A stretch of 64,000 nt of DNA from Pomphorhynchus laevis (taxonomy: Eukaryota; Acanthocephala; Palaeacanthocephala; Echinorhynchida; Pomphorhynchidae), in assembly GCA_012934845.2 (NCBI GenBank), contig WNNJ02000845.1:83044-147043 (forward strand). Direction: 5' to 3'. The position numbers were made by a program, and so were the translations under genes. Positions 1-11,424 of the stretch are shown here, one piece after another (within the stretch, counting starts at the first letter, position 1; each line of letters opens with the position of its first letter). The notes beneath the pieces were generated by a model. The model searched no databases. It worked only from the letters and a program-made list of their open reading frames with translations, and was not told the DNA's origin.

Positions 1-533
1 ATTTAAATGTAAATCCAACATATGAACGTAGTGAGTTGAGTTTAGAAACAATTATTACAAGTCACTGTTCTATAATGGATAAAAAGGGTATAAAGGTTGA
101 ATTAGATAATAAAACTATACCTATATTATATTGGAATCCAAAATTACATAAAAATCCAATAAAACCTAGGTTCATATGTAGTGCTTTTAAATGTACATTA
201 AAACCACTTTCTGTTTATATAAATAAAATACTTAAAGTAATTAAAGCACACTATAAAAATATTGCAAGGTAATCGAAATTAATACTGGTATAAAACACTA
301 TTTCAGTATTAATTCTACAAAAGAATTTTTAGAACAGACAAAAGGAATAAATTTTCAAAATATAAATACATACGATTTTAGTACGCTTTATACAAATCTA
401 GATTTAGTAGATATTAAAGAAAGCGTTAGTAAAATTTATTAATCTTATATTCGGAAAAAGATATACATATATATGTTATAATAACTATAACGCATATCCA
501 ACAAAAATCAAACTATCAAATAAACATAATTAT

Positions 534-1220
534 ATGGATAAAATTGAATTAATAGAATCCTTAAATATCTTGATAAATCAAAATTATTTAAAAGTAGAGA
601 CATTTATATTTAGACAAGTAAAAGGTGTTCCAATGGGTGGTAATAGTATCCCAATTATAGTTGACTTGTTTTTAAGCTTTATAGAATATGAATTTGTTCA
701 TAACTGTGTAAAAACTAAATCTAAACAATATAAATATATGAAATATATGTTTCGATACATTGATGATATATGTGTATTAAATTCTAATAATTTTTATTCT
801 TTTAGTGAACAAATTTATCCAGAAAGCCTTATTCTTAATGAAACCAATATTAATGATAAAGAAGGTATATATCTCGATATGAACATCAAATTAACATCAA
901 TTAAAACTACTTTTAATTTATATCGTAAAGATGACATATTTAAATTTACAAGAAACATATTTTTGCATAAGCATTCATGCATACCATATAATATAAAATA
1001 TAATACATTAAATAATGAAATTTTAAGAATTGCAACAATATGTAATGATATTGGCTTTCTTCAAAATCATTTAAATAATTTAATAGATACATATTTTAAA
1101 CTAGGTTACTATAAAAATAACATCAAGCAGAAAATAGTAAAATATATAAATCAACACAATAATATAAAGAATAAATTTAAACTCTTAAGTGGCAAATTTT
1201 TATGGATGGATAATAAATAA
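534..1220 (+). CDS. PLE-1 reverse transcriptase, C-terminal part
   Basis: This is a 228-residue frame that copies element RNA into DNA. Visible RT motifs are GVPMGG (motif B, about residue 30) and FRYIDDIC (motif C with the catalytic Asp pair, about residue 95), followed by YPESLILN and a thumb region. The frame ends in FLWMDNK with no GIY-YIG domain behind it, unlike classical Penelope, where the endonuclease is C-terminal. The fingers half lies upstream (36-533) but is frame-shifted. The Met at 534 is internal to the original protein, not a true start. It is the longest intact thumb region among the copies here. Confidence 0.85.
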   Translation: MDKIELIESLNILINQNYLKVETFIFRQVKGVPMGGNSIPIIVDLFLSFIEYEFVHNCVKTKSKQYKYMKYMFRYIDDICVLNSNNFYSFSEQIYPESLILNETNINDKEGIYLDMNIKLTSIKTTFNLYRKDDIFKFTRNIFLHKHSCIPYNIKYNTLNNEILRIATICNDIGFLQNHLNNLIDTYFKLGYYKNNIKQKIVKYINQHNNIKNKFKLLSGKFLWMDNK

Positions 1221-1231
1221 TATACTTTGCA

Positions 1232-1376
1232 TTAGAATAAGATACTAGATAGTTATTTCAGAGGAAATACATCATTAGCATGTATTTGGCCCCGCTGCTA
1301 TGTTGGGTAGAGGAGTTAGGGACCGAAACCTGATAGCATAGCAGTTCCTTCTGATGACCTCTAATTCTTATTCTGA
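1232..1376 (+). repeat. Conserved foldable element at the PLE-1 3' end
   Basis: An outer inverted pair (TTAGAATAAGA at 1232-1242 with TCTTATTCTGA at 1366-1376) encloses two hairpins: AAATACAT/ATGTATTT (1265-1272 with 1280-1287, 7-nt loop) and CTGCTATG/CATAGCAG (1295-1302 with 1337-1344). Recognisable copies follow other PLE-1 bodies at about 11107-11250, 45593-45725 and 62940-63065. Decayed copies lie at 20738-20870 and 38552-38700, with a right half at 19800-19875. It is probably an RNA structure used by the element; its function is unknown. Confidence 0.7.
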
Positions 1377-1610
1377 TACAACGTCTGTTATTTATTAGTC
1401 AATTCATAAAAATGACGTTTATTTTAAATTTTATTTTTTATTTTTTTTTTTATTTTTATTTTTATTTTTTAACTTGATTTAAATTATAGAAAATCTAAAA
1501 ACAATTATTAATTTTATTATTTAATTATTAAATTTTGATTTAGCATTATTATGTTTTGTTTATTTTATAATTATATTAAATACGTAGACTCAGTTAGCTG
1601 ATTTAATTTG

Positions 1611-3560
1611 TTATATAACAATTTGTTGTAAAATTATAAATATATGACGCATTTTGGATTTCATTACAAGTGATCTCATATATACACTTAACACTACTTG
1701 TTTTCATCTTCTTCTTAAAAGTTCCTTAAAATTCAGATAATTTGTTTTCGTAAGGTCATACGGTTGACAAGTTTAGGTTCAGTCGCTTTAAACACTTAGT
1801 TATGGCATGGTCTTATTTGGTTATTTTAAGGATACGCAAACATTTAGATATTCAGTTGAGCATGTCGCGGTTTTATCCTTATAAGCTAAAATCAATGGGA
1901 CTTAAGCTTAAGAGACCACAATCCATGTTGTAGTATATTAAGTAGCAGTTCGTTACGGGGATTGTTTTCTTGTTAGGATATAAACGCGCGATATGTTAAG
2001 ATACAGGTCTATTCAGTGGTCATACCTCATGTGGTCATGAGGTTTGTGAATTTCTAAAAAAACGTTAAAGATAACGGTTTATATTTAAAAGTATAAACCA
2101 GTTTTGGCTAGTTTAACCTTAGCAGATAGGAGCAACATAAAATATAGTTTGAAGTAAAATATTTGCTTCTTTACAGTTAAAGATGCGTAGATGCCCCATC
2201 CTTTAAGTGAGATGCTTCAAATTTAGCTTTCTCAAATAAGATAGAGATATAGTCGCAGGTTGAAGCAAGTTTTAGCTGTCACTGATGATCGCAACTACTG
2301 GTGTAGCTTGGTTCACGACTGCTTTGAAATTATTCTCAGAAATAACTTGTAAATATGTTTTACTTTTATCAAGACAATATAATTTGTTTAATTATATTAA
2401 TTATTAATTAAAATAATTATTATATTAATTATTTAATTAATTAGTTTAAATTGCTTATTAAATTGTTTGTTTATTATGATGATAATTATAATATATAAAT
2501 AAATAGATTTATAACATATTCTAATATTTATATAAGTATTTAATTCAAATAATTTTGTTAACTATAAAATTACATTAACTATATTTTAACTATTTACTCA
2601 ATTTGCCATCGTTTATTTTATATAAAGCAAATTAGATAAAGTTTTTGACACCATATAGAATGATTGGTCATCCTTACAATGAATATTCTAATTTACTATA
2701 TTTCATTAGAAATACTAAATTTACTCTGCACGTCTTTGTCGGTAATATAATATGATTAAGTAAGAAATATGGCATTTATAAAAGATGAAAAATAATATCA
2801 GTGGGAGCAATATATTACATCAATGTTTAGCCATTTCACTTTAATGTTGCGAAAAATAAGCTGAACCACGATAGTTGATTTTCTTTATGATATCTAAGTT
2901 TATAGCTGGCATTTGTTTATCTCTTCTAAATATAATTAAGCAAAAATAAAAATCAATTATATTTTTATCTATATTATAAAATCAAAGAAACGATATAATA
3001 TTTCAAATATTTTAATAAAAGAACCTAGTAATCCTTATGATTTGCTTATTTTTAATTTATAAATTTAATTGCAATTACAGTAAAAATATTGCCGTCTTCC
3101 TCCTGCTTCTTACAATACTTGAACGGAGTTTTGGGAGCTTTTTCAAGGTATTTATACCCCGAAACTTTATTACGTGACAACGTGTGGGAAAATAGCTGTG
3201 CTCCCGTGCAAAGCATAGTAGAAGACAGTTGATATTGTTATGCTGTATAAACAGTTATCAAAGTGAATACTTCAGTTGTTGTCTGAGAGCATTCATATAC
3301 GACAAGATTTCTGATTAGAAATGCAAGTATAATAGCTTATAGGTAATGATAGCTATAAGGCTTAGAACAGGATTTAAACTAAAAACTTTCCAAGAAATGA
3401 ATATATCTGTAGAAAGAAACTCTTTACCCTGCATGAGATTAAGAGAATGCTGACTATTGTAAGTAATATAAGTAGCCATGTCAAGATAAAATTTGTTCAA
3501 TTTGTATCTTTTATAGTTCTGATCAATCAGACAACTTGTTCAGTTGTAGTCTGTTAATCA
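1611..3560. other. AT-rich stretch without a recognisable gene
   Basis: No frame here resembles a known protein. The sequence is AT-rich with runs of TTAAT/ATTAA (about 2390-2480). A slightly more GC-balanced patch lies at 3090-3300. I see no exon-like structure. Confidence 0.5.
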
Positions 3561-3570
3561 GATCCTATGG

Positions 3571-3803
3571 TTAGCTCATCTGGTGAAGGAATAATGTACG
3601 TGAGAGACAGAAATACTATAGGGAGTGAACAACAAGGTCAAATAGACCCTTACCAGATACTGTCTCTCACTACATCAGAAAAAGTTCATTCCTCAAGGGC
3701 GTGCGTCTATTTAAGTGCAGGTTGATCTTGTGACCCCAATCTCACTGAGACGCAGTTTCCTTGATTCGATTACAATTCATTTCCCTTCACCAGAGTAAGC
3801 TCA
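3571..3803. repeat. Foldback (MITE-like) element
   Basis: The ends are inverted: CTGGTGAAGG at 3580-3589 matches CCTTCACCAG at 3784-3793, with partial extension outward (TTAGCTCA / TAAGCT). A second inverted pair, GTGAGAGACAG / CTGTCTCTCAC, lies inside at about 3600-3668. No coding capacity. I could not define a target duplication. Confidence 0.5.
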
Positions 3804-3960
3804 TAAACAAAAAATATCCCAGCTATATAATATATAAAAAAGAAAACATTTTTACATTTTTTAAGATAACAAAAACAATCACTTTATTTTATACTCTTCT
3901 TCTTTTTTGTGGTTTATAGCTTGTGTTTGTTCTTATTGTAAGATCACTGTGTCCAAGCCA

Positions 3961-4400
3961 TTATAACTGGAGGTGTAAGGTGCCATAGGGAAAGGCCTGT
4001 TGAGGTCCAATCCCACCCGCCTGGCAAATTCCGCTTCCACCCCAGTTACACGAAGTAACTGAGGCGCCACGGTTTGCCAGCCGTGAGTAACGGTCATATG
4101 GATCGTTACCACACGGTGGAGGAATATTTAAAACCACTCTTCGCCACATAGGAGTTGATTTCGTCCTCCGGCATGGCCTGCAGCCTGCTAGGTACGCTGC
4201 AAGTTCGTGCGGATCTCTGGGCTTGGCCCGGGAGTTCGCAATTGCCGATTCGATCCTCGGGAGCATTTCTCTTATCTCCTAGGCGTTAAATTCGTTGGCT
4301 GCAGCAGGAGTCATTAAGATGTCTTGGCTGATGTTCCGTTGGTTTTGCAAGTCGTGTACTTGACGCTCCAATCTGTTGAACGTCTGCATCATCTGCGATA
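3961..4400 (-). pseudogene. GC-richer coding-like fragment, unrecognised
   Basis: The base composition rises sharply against its surroundings. A 101-residue frame (3961-4266) is preceded in the same frame by a helix-prone stretch with QMMQTFNRLERQVHDLQ, interrupted by a stop between the two. The content (Arg/Cys-rich PCRRTKSTP, then Gly-rich) does not match a family I can name. It could be a scrap of a retroelement structural protein or of a host gene. A neighbouring mobile-element origin is plausible because base use differs from the host exons seen here. Confidence 0.3.
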
Positions 4401-4439
4401 AACGCTAATAAATAAAAGTTGGAGCTTAAATTGGATTAA

Positions 4440-5395
4440 TATCCTTGACATTTCTATATACCTATTTATTTATTATTATTTGATCATTAATAGTGAATGT
4501 GACTTAAAATTATTTTCCAGGTATTTCATATTTAAGTTTAAATTCCATAATTTATAATTCAATTTTTTTGAGTTTGCTAATATTGAGGACAGTTGAAATT
4601 TGTTTTCAAATTGTACAATATTTTTTAACTTTCAATCTATTGATTTTATTTTAAAAGACATATTATGCATCTCCATTTATTTTTCATCATCTTAGGCCTC
4701 TGTAAATATTTCGCTGTTTTCGTCTTCATTATTAGTTATTTCATAAAATTGCTCCGAATCATTAAGTTCGTTTGACAAGAAGGACTGATCTGACCATCGT
4801 GTATTTAGTCAATGTTTGAATCTTATTTTCTCGCTAAATGAATCCAAAAGATTCGTAACCAAATAGTTTAATATTTTAGCTTAAGGTACACATGTGAAAT
4901 TTAATTCATTTAATATAAATTTGATAAAGGTTAACAGTGAACTTTAACTTTTGAGACCGATAATGAACAACATTGACTAAGTTCATTATAACAAATATAA
5001 TTTAAAATAAGTTTCAAAATCATTTTTTGAAGTCGACAATTATTAGCTTCATTGTTAATAACTGATAATCAGTTTCAATTATAGATCATTTATTAAAAAT
5101 GTTTTGACTATCATTTACGATAAATAAAATTAATAAATAACATTTATAAGGAATAAAGGAATTTATGAACTTTGTACATATATACCATACAAGTTCAAGA
5201 TTATTCAAAGAACCGTTACAAATTCTGAAAAATAAAGATTATATAGATTTACTGGAACAAAAAAGAAAATATTTTTTATTTTAAAAAATGCAATATTTCG
5301 ATAGCTCATAATAATAAGGATTTCTTAATAAAATAAAACGCAAATGGTCATTATAGAAAATAAAGAATCAATTAGAAACATTTAACTGTAGACTA
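4440..5395. other. AT-rich stretch, nothing recognised
   Basis: Low-GC sequence with no frame of note, no tandem repeat of more than a few units and no exon-like splice pairs that I could support. Confidence 0.4.
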
Positions 5396-5711
5396 ATGTT
5401 GTTAGTCTTCACATCTTCATGGCCCTAGGTCTAGTGGGATCTGAGCCCTTCAACTAATCCAACACGCTACCTTCCGAATGAACCACCCGGGGTCTTTCAC
5501 CCCCCCCAAAGAATCTAATCGAGGAAACTATGCTGGGTAAACAAGAGACAAGGAGCTTAAGAAACCTTAGCATTTGCTCCGGAGAAAGTCCTCTTGAAAA
5601 GAAGATTAATCACTAGATAGCCCAAGTACCCCAGAGGCGCACTTGGGTTTTCCTATTCAATGACAGATGCTGAGTCCGTTTCAGGGCTCACCCAGCTTTC
5701 TTCAGAATACG

Positions 5712-7160
5712 TCAAGGTCTATCCAGGTCAGCTTTCGCCGACCAATTTACCGTAACGGTGAACCCCATGTATTTTATTTGACTCGAGAAGATAGGGAGTG
5801 GTTGAGGTTGCAAAATGGATAAGAGTGCAGAGAGTGCTAATCTTTTAAGTTTCTTTTTGATGGCAAGGGCGCCATGAAAGACTGCCACCTGCGATTTAGA
5901 GGAGTTTAAAATAAGATCGGATGGGGGTAACTGATCTTTTAATCTTAAAAGTAAACGGCTGATGTCCGAGACTATATCTTTGCTCCTGCATCTAGAGAAC
6001 AGGGCTGTGGTGTCATCAGCGTATACCACTAGACGTTGTTCGCGTTTAAATATTTTAAAGAGTTCAATGGAAACAGCAAGAAACAATGTAGGAGAAAGAG
6101 GTGATCCTTGTTGCACATCCGTAATAGAGTAGAACTGATGCGCACCAGGGTCGTCCACATAATAGAATCGCTTGGTGTACAGCAGTATCTCCACACTGTT
6201 AACAATTCTCGCAGGCAACCCAAGGGACCTGAGAGAAGAGATAACAAAGGAATGAAAATGCGGTCATATGCAGCAGAAAAATCAAAGAAAACAGCCACAG
6301 CAAGTTGATGACTATTCTCCTGACAGAACTGATGCACTTCACCTACAGCTGAATGGACCGAATTACGGCTACTTAAATGGTCGCCGATTTTACGCGCAAG
6401 CGCTTTCTCGTAATTGGAGATGGGGGAGTTTTGAATAGAAATGGGCCGCAAGTCTTTAGGACAGGAAACCGGATTTATTTTCCGGCTAATGTTAATGCCG
6501 GCCACATCGGAAGGGGTGGCTAATAGCATTGTGACGGCCACTTCACTTCTTTGTTCGGCTGTCAAAAGCTGACAGACACGAGAAGAAAGTGGAGCGTTGG
6601 ATTTGGAGGTTCCCGGGAGGGCCCCTAAAAGTTAAGGATATCTGTGACAGATAGGTCCCTGATCCTGAAGTCCCCCAAGGCGGGATTGGCAGAGGAGATT
6701 GAGTGGCTTCATAATTATGTAGGGATAGCGACTTATCTAAAACTATATCAATACCTCTACTACTAATTCAACCCAATGCTCTATCCTTCCAACAGAAAAA
6801 TTTCTCCTTTTTGACTATCTTCCAAAAGGAAGACTGAGCTGGATTAAGGGAATCAATGCTTGCTCTATCCTTCCCCACTTGGAATCTATACCTAGTGCTC
6901 CAATATTCATTCGAGAGAGCTTGTCTGACAGAAATAGAGAGATTAGGGATACGCAGCATATAAGCTAAGGTCTTGAGTTTTGTCGGAGTGGGACTGTAAA
7001 TACGACTTTTATAAGTAGTCGAGAGCAACGCGGTAGCTTGTGAAGAGAGGTAGGAATTAAATTCGGTCATACTCTCGTTTCCAAATCGGGGGAAGCGTTG
7101 GATAGCTGCCTGAAATAAAGCCACTATGATGGGGTCAACGTGGAATCTCATTCGAAGCAA
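5712..7160 (-). pseudogene. LINE-B reverse transcriptase region
   Basis: 7160-6768 encodes the linker between endonuclease and RT (130 residues). 6565-6029 carries early RT motifs, including VAVFFDFSAAYD. 6218-5712 carries VQQGSPLSPTLF and VVYADDT, the latter holding the catalytic Asp pair. The pieces are in different frames, so no single protein is possible. The plus-strand frame at 6108-6308 is a shadow. Confidence 0.75.
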
Positions 7161-7239
7161 CGTATCTTCGTCTATCCGCTAACGAATTAGCTCATGAGAG
7201 GTGGGCAGATGTTTGCGCGACTGCTACATGCTGAGGGGT

Positions 7240-7791
7240 TTCAACAACCACCTCGTATAAACCAGTAGTATGTCGAGGAGAGAGTTCGTTGTTTTCAATG
7301 TAAGGTGTTTGTCGGTGGGATGTGAATAAGATAGTCGTTCCTGGCTCTGCGGAGTGCTGCATTAATCCAACGACCAGTTATTTCGTTGAAATCACTGAGT
7401 ACCATGTCGTAGCCACTATACAAAATCCTATCCAGGAGATCACGGTTTTTGTGTTTCTCACATGTACGGATGTAGATATTGGCTAGACTGAGGCGTTTAC
7501 CGTTTTTATATAGTGATATAATTAAACAAGACGGCTGGACAAGAGTAGTTTAGCAGGAGGGAGGATCTTATAGAGCTTTTAACTATGGTTAGAAGACCTT
7601 GAAATGAAAATGAGTAAGGCGGGTTTATGTACGGATTCTAGTGGGAACGAATAATCTTAGGGATGAATTGATTAATATCCTGGGGAAGACGGATAGTCCG
7701 CGTCCCCTGAAGGACTATAAGATATGCATCTCTACCGGAGAGAAGTCTAAGGGCAATAGCACCTCCCGAATTCCACTGAAGGATATTCATT
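7240..7791 (-). pseudogene. LINE-B endonuclease domain
   Basis: The domain starts MNILQWNSGG, continues to VLQGTRT (in place of the usual LQET), and later shows RDLLDRILYSGYDMVLSDFN (usual GDFN) around 7440-7370, then TGRWINAA. These are the landmarks of an AP-type LINE endonuclease that nicks target DNA. The middle is interrupted by stops and frame changes. The GDFN region is better preserved in the scrap at 58613. Confidence 0.65.
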
Positions 7792-7989
7792 GAAAAAGCT
7801 CACGAGTACTTTGCATTGTGTTATATTAGCTGGGTAAGATTGCCTTACCAAGACAGAGCCAGGTGCGGAAAAGTGGCCCTTTCCACCACATGCCCCAACT
7901 AGGGAAGACACTTGCCAGCGGGGATTGTCTTCATTCCCATGAATGTCTCAACTTTACCGGTCTTTGATTTGATCAACTTACCGATCTTC

Positions 7990-9112
7990 ACTGGAAGAAC
8001 CGTGTGTGTTGATGCACCTCGTTTTTTGATTCGGCAACTGCCGCAGAAGCTGAAATTTCCGGGGCCTTGAACAATACAGCCAGCTGCCTAGCAATAAGAA
8101 GTTCCATTTGCTTCAGTGTTGATTGCTTGTTGGTGTTGAGAAGTCTTATGATATCTCTGTCTGTCATCCTATCAGCAAAATCCCCAACACTCAAAGAATC
8201 GACCTTTTTCAGGCAGCAGGAGCAGTGTCGTGAACAATATTGTTTAAAGTCAGCACATTTCCTCGACCAGGTCGGATGTACTCCACCACAATTGGAGCAC
8301 TTTGATGGAGAAGAGCATTTTCCGACAGCTTGCTGGCAATTTGTCGAACCGCAAATACCAACGAATTTTTCTTGTCACATCCAGAGCACAAGTGGCCCCA
8401 TTTATGACACGACTTGCAGTGTGGATAAGTTACGTTAGTAGTGCTAACGTGTATAAACTCTAAGTTATACCCTAGAAAGGGATTAAAGGCATCTTTTGAT
8501 AGAGTCTCAGCTGAATCAATTGAGGACGAAACGAAAGTGATCGGGAGAGGAAGACCATTCCTCCCCATCACAGACCTAAAGTTTGTAACTTTAAATAATT
8601 TTTCCAAGGACTCTATGTCTTTCTCCTCCAAGTGGGAGAAAGGTTAGAGATCTTAAGGGATGCTTGAATAGGTTCGATAAGTATTTTGCCAAGGTGTGAT
8701 AATTCATTGTTGAAATAAGCTTCATATTACTTCGCCAAGTCCCTCAAAACGAAGGAAATTTTAATCTCTGCTTCATAGAATCTTGCAAAATTAAACAGAA
8801 CTCTGTTATTGTATTTTTCTGCAAATTTACGAAGAAAAATGTTGAAAAGATTATGACTCTCTAACGGTACAGATAACTTTATGATCAACAGATTTTTTAG
8901 TTTAGGAATAGGGGGAAGTTCACCTATTACTTATTTTGCAGCGGAAGGTAATAACGCACTTACTTCGACTATATTATTAGAAGTTACCTTGATTTTGCTT
9001 GCATTATCAGCGATTTTTGCTTGAAATTGCATACGTGATTGTTTGGTAGCTCCGATACTTCACTTTTCACCATGGAAAATTTTGTCCCGATAGCTCCTTC
9101 TACCATCAGGAT
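7990..9112 (-). pseudogene. LINE-B ORF1 (nucleic-acid-binding, zinc knuckles)
   Basis: The clearest frame is 8631-8209. It contains a CX2CX4HX4C knuckle (CKSCHKWGHLCSGC, about 8420-8379). A further knuckle-like CSNCGGVHPTWSRKC follows in a shifted frame near 8300-8260, and the chain then continues in the 8194-7988 frame. Upstream, 9110-8640 holds the N-terminal part in pieces. Such proteins coat LINE RNA for reverse transcription. At least two frame changes and several stops break it. Plus-strand frames over 8067-8647 are shadows of this coding sequence. Confidence 0.65.
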
Positions 9113-9369
9113 TAAAATTAAATGCTCACAAGATTTTGATTTTTAACATTTATGTAAAAAATACAAGCATTGATGTGCCCCGCATTTCTACTTAAAAAGA
9201 AAAAGAAAATACCGAAAAACAAAACATGCATACAACAAAATTGAACATCACACATTTTTAAAACACAATAAAGAAAAAAATCAAAACAAAATCATAAAAC
9301 AAGTGATAAAAATATACGAATTGAATAATTAAAATAGTGTAATATTAGAATAATTAATTTTAATTTAAT

Positions 9370-10270
9370 TTAAGATTGAAATCAGGTTTATTATTAAGCA
9401 TTAAATAAGGTTCTTTATGGATAAAATACGCTTTTTGAATAATGCGAGATATCAAGATACGTCCCTTTACGTACATTATAATTATGCTGTTCAATACATT
9501 TAATCAAACCTTGACCGGTTTGACAAACATATACCTGTTCGCATTCTTTACAAGGTATTTTATAAACAATGGCATCTTTGTTAAAATACGCTTTACGCTT
9601 AAATAAGTTGTAAAGCTTAGGCAACTTTCTGTTAAAAATGTGCACTTTGTTAACACGACTATTTTTATGTTATTAAACTTTGAAAAAACTGAATTCCACT
9701 TGTTACTAACAAAAGGTGTTCCTATATGATATAGTCTTTTCTCAGAACCAAAAACTTTATTTCTAGTAGCCAAAGATTTAAACTTAGCCTTCTTAATAGC
9801 TCAAATTGAAAAACAACTTTTTAGTAAACTATGTGCAATAGCCATTTCTTTTTCACAAAATAAATGATAGTTAGAACATATTAGTCTGTAATGTAGGTAA
9901 TGTGACATAGGAAAGAAAATCAGTCATTTAGTTCGAACATTTGAGGTCCACGAAACTATATCAGACCATATACCAACTTTTTGATAGATACCTGTTTGAA
10001 GTATAGAAAAATCAACCAATTTATCCAAGACATCAAGAAAATGTATACCCATTTCAGTTTAAGGGGAAATGTACTACTGAATTGGAGAATCCTTAGAATT
10101 TAGCTTATGGGTAATGAACTCCTGTGTAACGCCACTCTGAGCAATAAAACATACGTCGTCAACATAACGAAACTATCTGACAACTCCATCGATAAGATAG
10201 ACAAAGGAATTTTCCCAACTCCTCATTTTTATTTTTTCAAAAGAAAAATGAGGAATTATCTTTATAATTA
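9370..10270 (-). mobile_element. Classical Penelope remnant with C-terminal GIY-YIG
   Basis: On the minus strand, scattered frames show FRYVDDVC (RT motif C) near 10180, then HFLDVLDKL near 10040, and downstream IVYKIPCKECEQVYV with QTGQGLIK (9645-9415). The last part is a GIY-YIG endonuclease core in the usual Penelope position after the RT. This family differs from PLE-1 in sequence and in domain order. Several stops and frame changes break it. Confidence 0.7.
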
Positions 10271-10309
10271 TAAAATATAATTATACTCACGCAAACTGCA
10301 TGTTGTTAA

Positions 10310-11345
10310 AATGAATAAATTTTCAGAATACAAATACGTACGATTTTAGTACGCTTTATACAAATCTAGATTTAGTAGATATTAAAGAAGCGTTAGAAAA
10401 ATTATTAATCTTATATTCGGAAAAAGATATACATATATTTATAACTATAACGCAAAAATAAGCAAACAAATTTATCCAGGTAGCCTCATTCTTAATAAAA
10501 CTAATAGTAATGATATAGAAAGTATATATCTAGATATGAACATTAAATTAACATTAATTAAATATCTTGATCAATCAAAATTATTTAAAAGTAGGGACAT
10601 CTATATTTAGACAAATAAAATGTGCTAAAATGGGAGGTAATAGTAGCCCAATTATAGCTGACTTATTTTTAAGCTTTATAGAATATGAATTTGTTCATAA
10701 CTGTAACAAAATCTAAATTATATAAAGATATTAAATATATGTTTCGATATATTAATAATATTTGTGTATTAAACTCTAATACTTTTTTTAATAAGTAAAC
10801 ATATTTATCCAGGTAGCCTTATTCTTAATAAAACCAATATTAGTGATAAAGAAGGTGTATATCAATACACCTTCTTTGATGTAAATTTACATCAATTAAA
10901 ACTACATTATATCGTAAAGATGACATATAAAAATTTACAAGCAAGGTATAAAGAAGGTATATATCTCGATATAAACATAAAATTAGCATCAATTAAAACT
11001 ACTTTAAAATAGTAAAATATATAAATCAACACAATAATATTAAAAATAAATTTGAAATAATTAGCGAAAAAATTTTATGGATGGATAATAAATTATATAC
11101 TTTGTATTAGAATAAGATACACCAGATATTTCATCAGAGAAAATAAGTCATTAGCATGTATTTGGTTCCGCTGCTATATTTGGTCGAAGAATAGTGGCCG
11201 AAACCTGATAACATAGCAGTTCCTCCTGATTACCTATAATTACTATATTCATTTACCTATATTCATTTTCTTATTACCTATATTCATTTTCTTATTTTAA
11301 GTTGATATGTTATATAAAATCTTATAACAATTATTTATAGTTATT
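10310..11345 (+). mobile_element. PLE-1 copy, scrambled and decayed
   Basis: Segments matching the PLE-1 RT frame appear out of order or partly repeated: 10320-10440 matches 355-470, 10560-10790 matches the motif B-C region, and 10800-11090 matches the thumb with small duplications. The foldable element follows at 11107-11250 and the AT-rich tail at 11260-11345, where LINE-A interrupts it. The tail resumes at about 17909-18050. Confidence 0.7.
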
Positions 11346-11424
11346 TAAAAAAAAGGATTTATTTTAACGTGGCAAATGCGTGCCAGCGCACGCTTACATG
11401 ACCACAACAAAACAAAACTGTAAA

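Larger units (their letters stand above)
1..1610 (+). mobile_element. Penelope-like element PLE-1, 3' portion (copy A)
   Basis: The window opens inside this retroelement. Its reverse-transcriptase frame runs to 1220, followed by a foldable element (1232-1376) and an AT-rich tail ending near 1610 with the box ACGTAGACTCAGTTAGCTGA. The same coding sequence recurs at 10.3-11.3, 42.6-45.7 and 61.2-63.1 kb, and the tail recurs near 18.0, 20.4, 21.0 and 51.8 kb. Compared with the copy at 61.2 kb, this one has a 1-nt loss near 254 and a 1-nt gain near 422, so the N-terminal half is out of frame. Family assignment rests on the RT motifs and on related GIY-YIG modules elsewhere in the window. Confidence 0.85.
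5400..9130 (-). mobile_element. LINE-B: decayed two-ORF non-LTR retrotransposon
   Basis: Reading on the minus strand, the order is ORF1 with zinc knuckles (about 9110-7990), an endonuclease beginning MNILQWNSGG (7791 downward), an RT region (7160-5712) and a GC-rich 3' tail to about 5400. The ORF1 knuckles plus the ILQW-type endonuclease start are typical of the I/Jockey group, but I do not assign a clade. Scraps of the same family lie at 29530-29745 and 58613-59118. Multiple stops and frameshifts show it is dead. Confidence 0.75.

Noticed and set aside
1232-1376. Hammerhead ribozyme in the PLE-1 terminal element (CTGATGA and CGAAAC both occur)
   Set aside because: On either strand the two motifs are in the wrong order or too close to leave room for the required stems, and other copies do not keep the core.
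6108-8647. Plus-strand frames at 6108, 8067 and 8441
   Set aside because: They are antisense shadows of LINE-B, whose motifs are clear on the minus strand.
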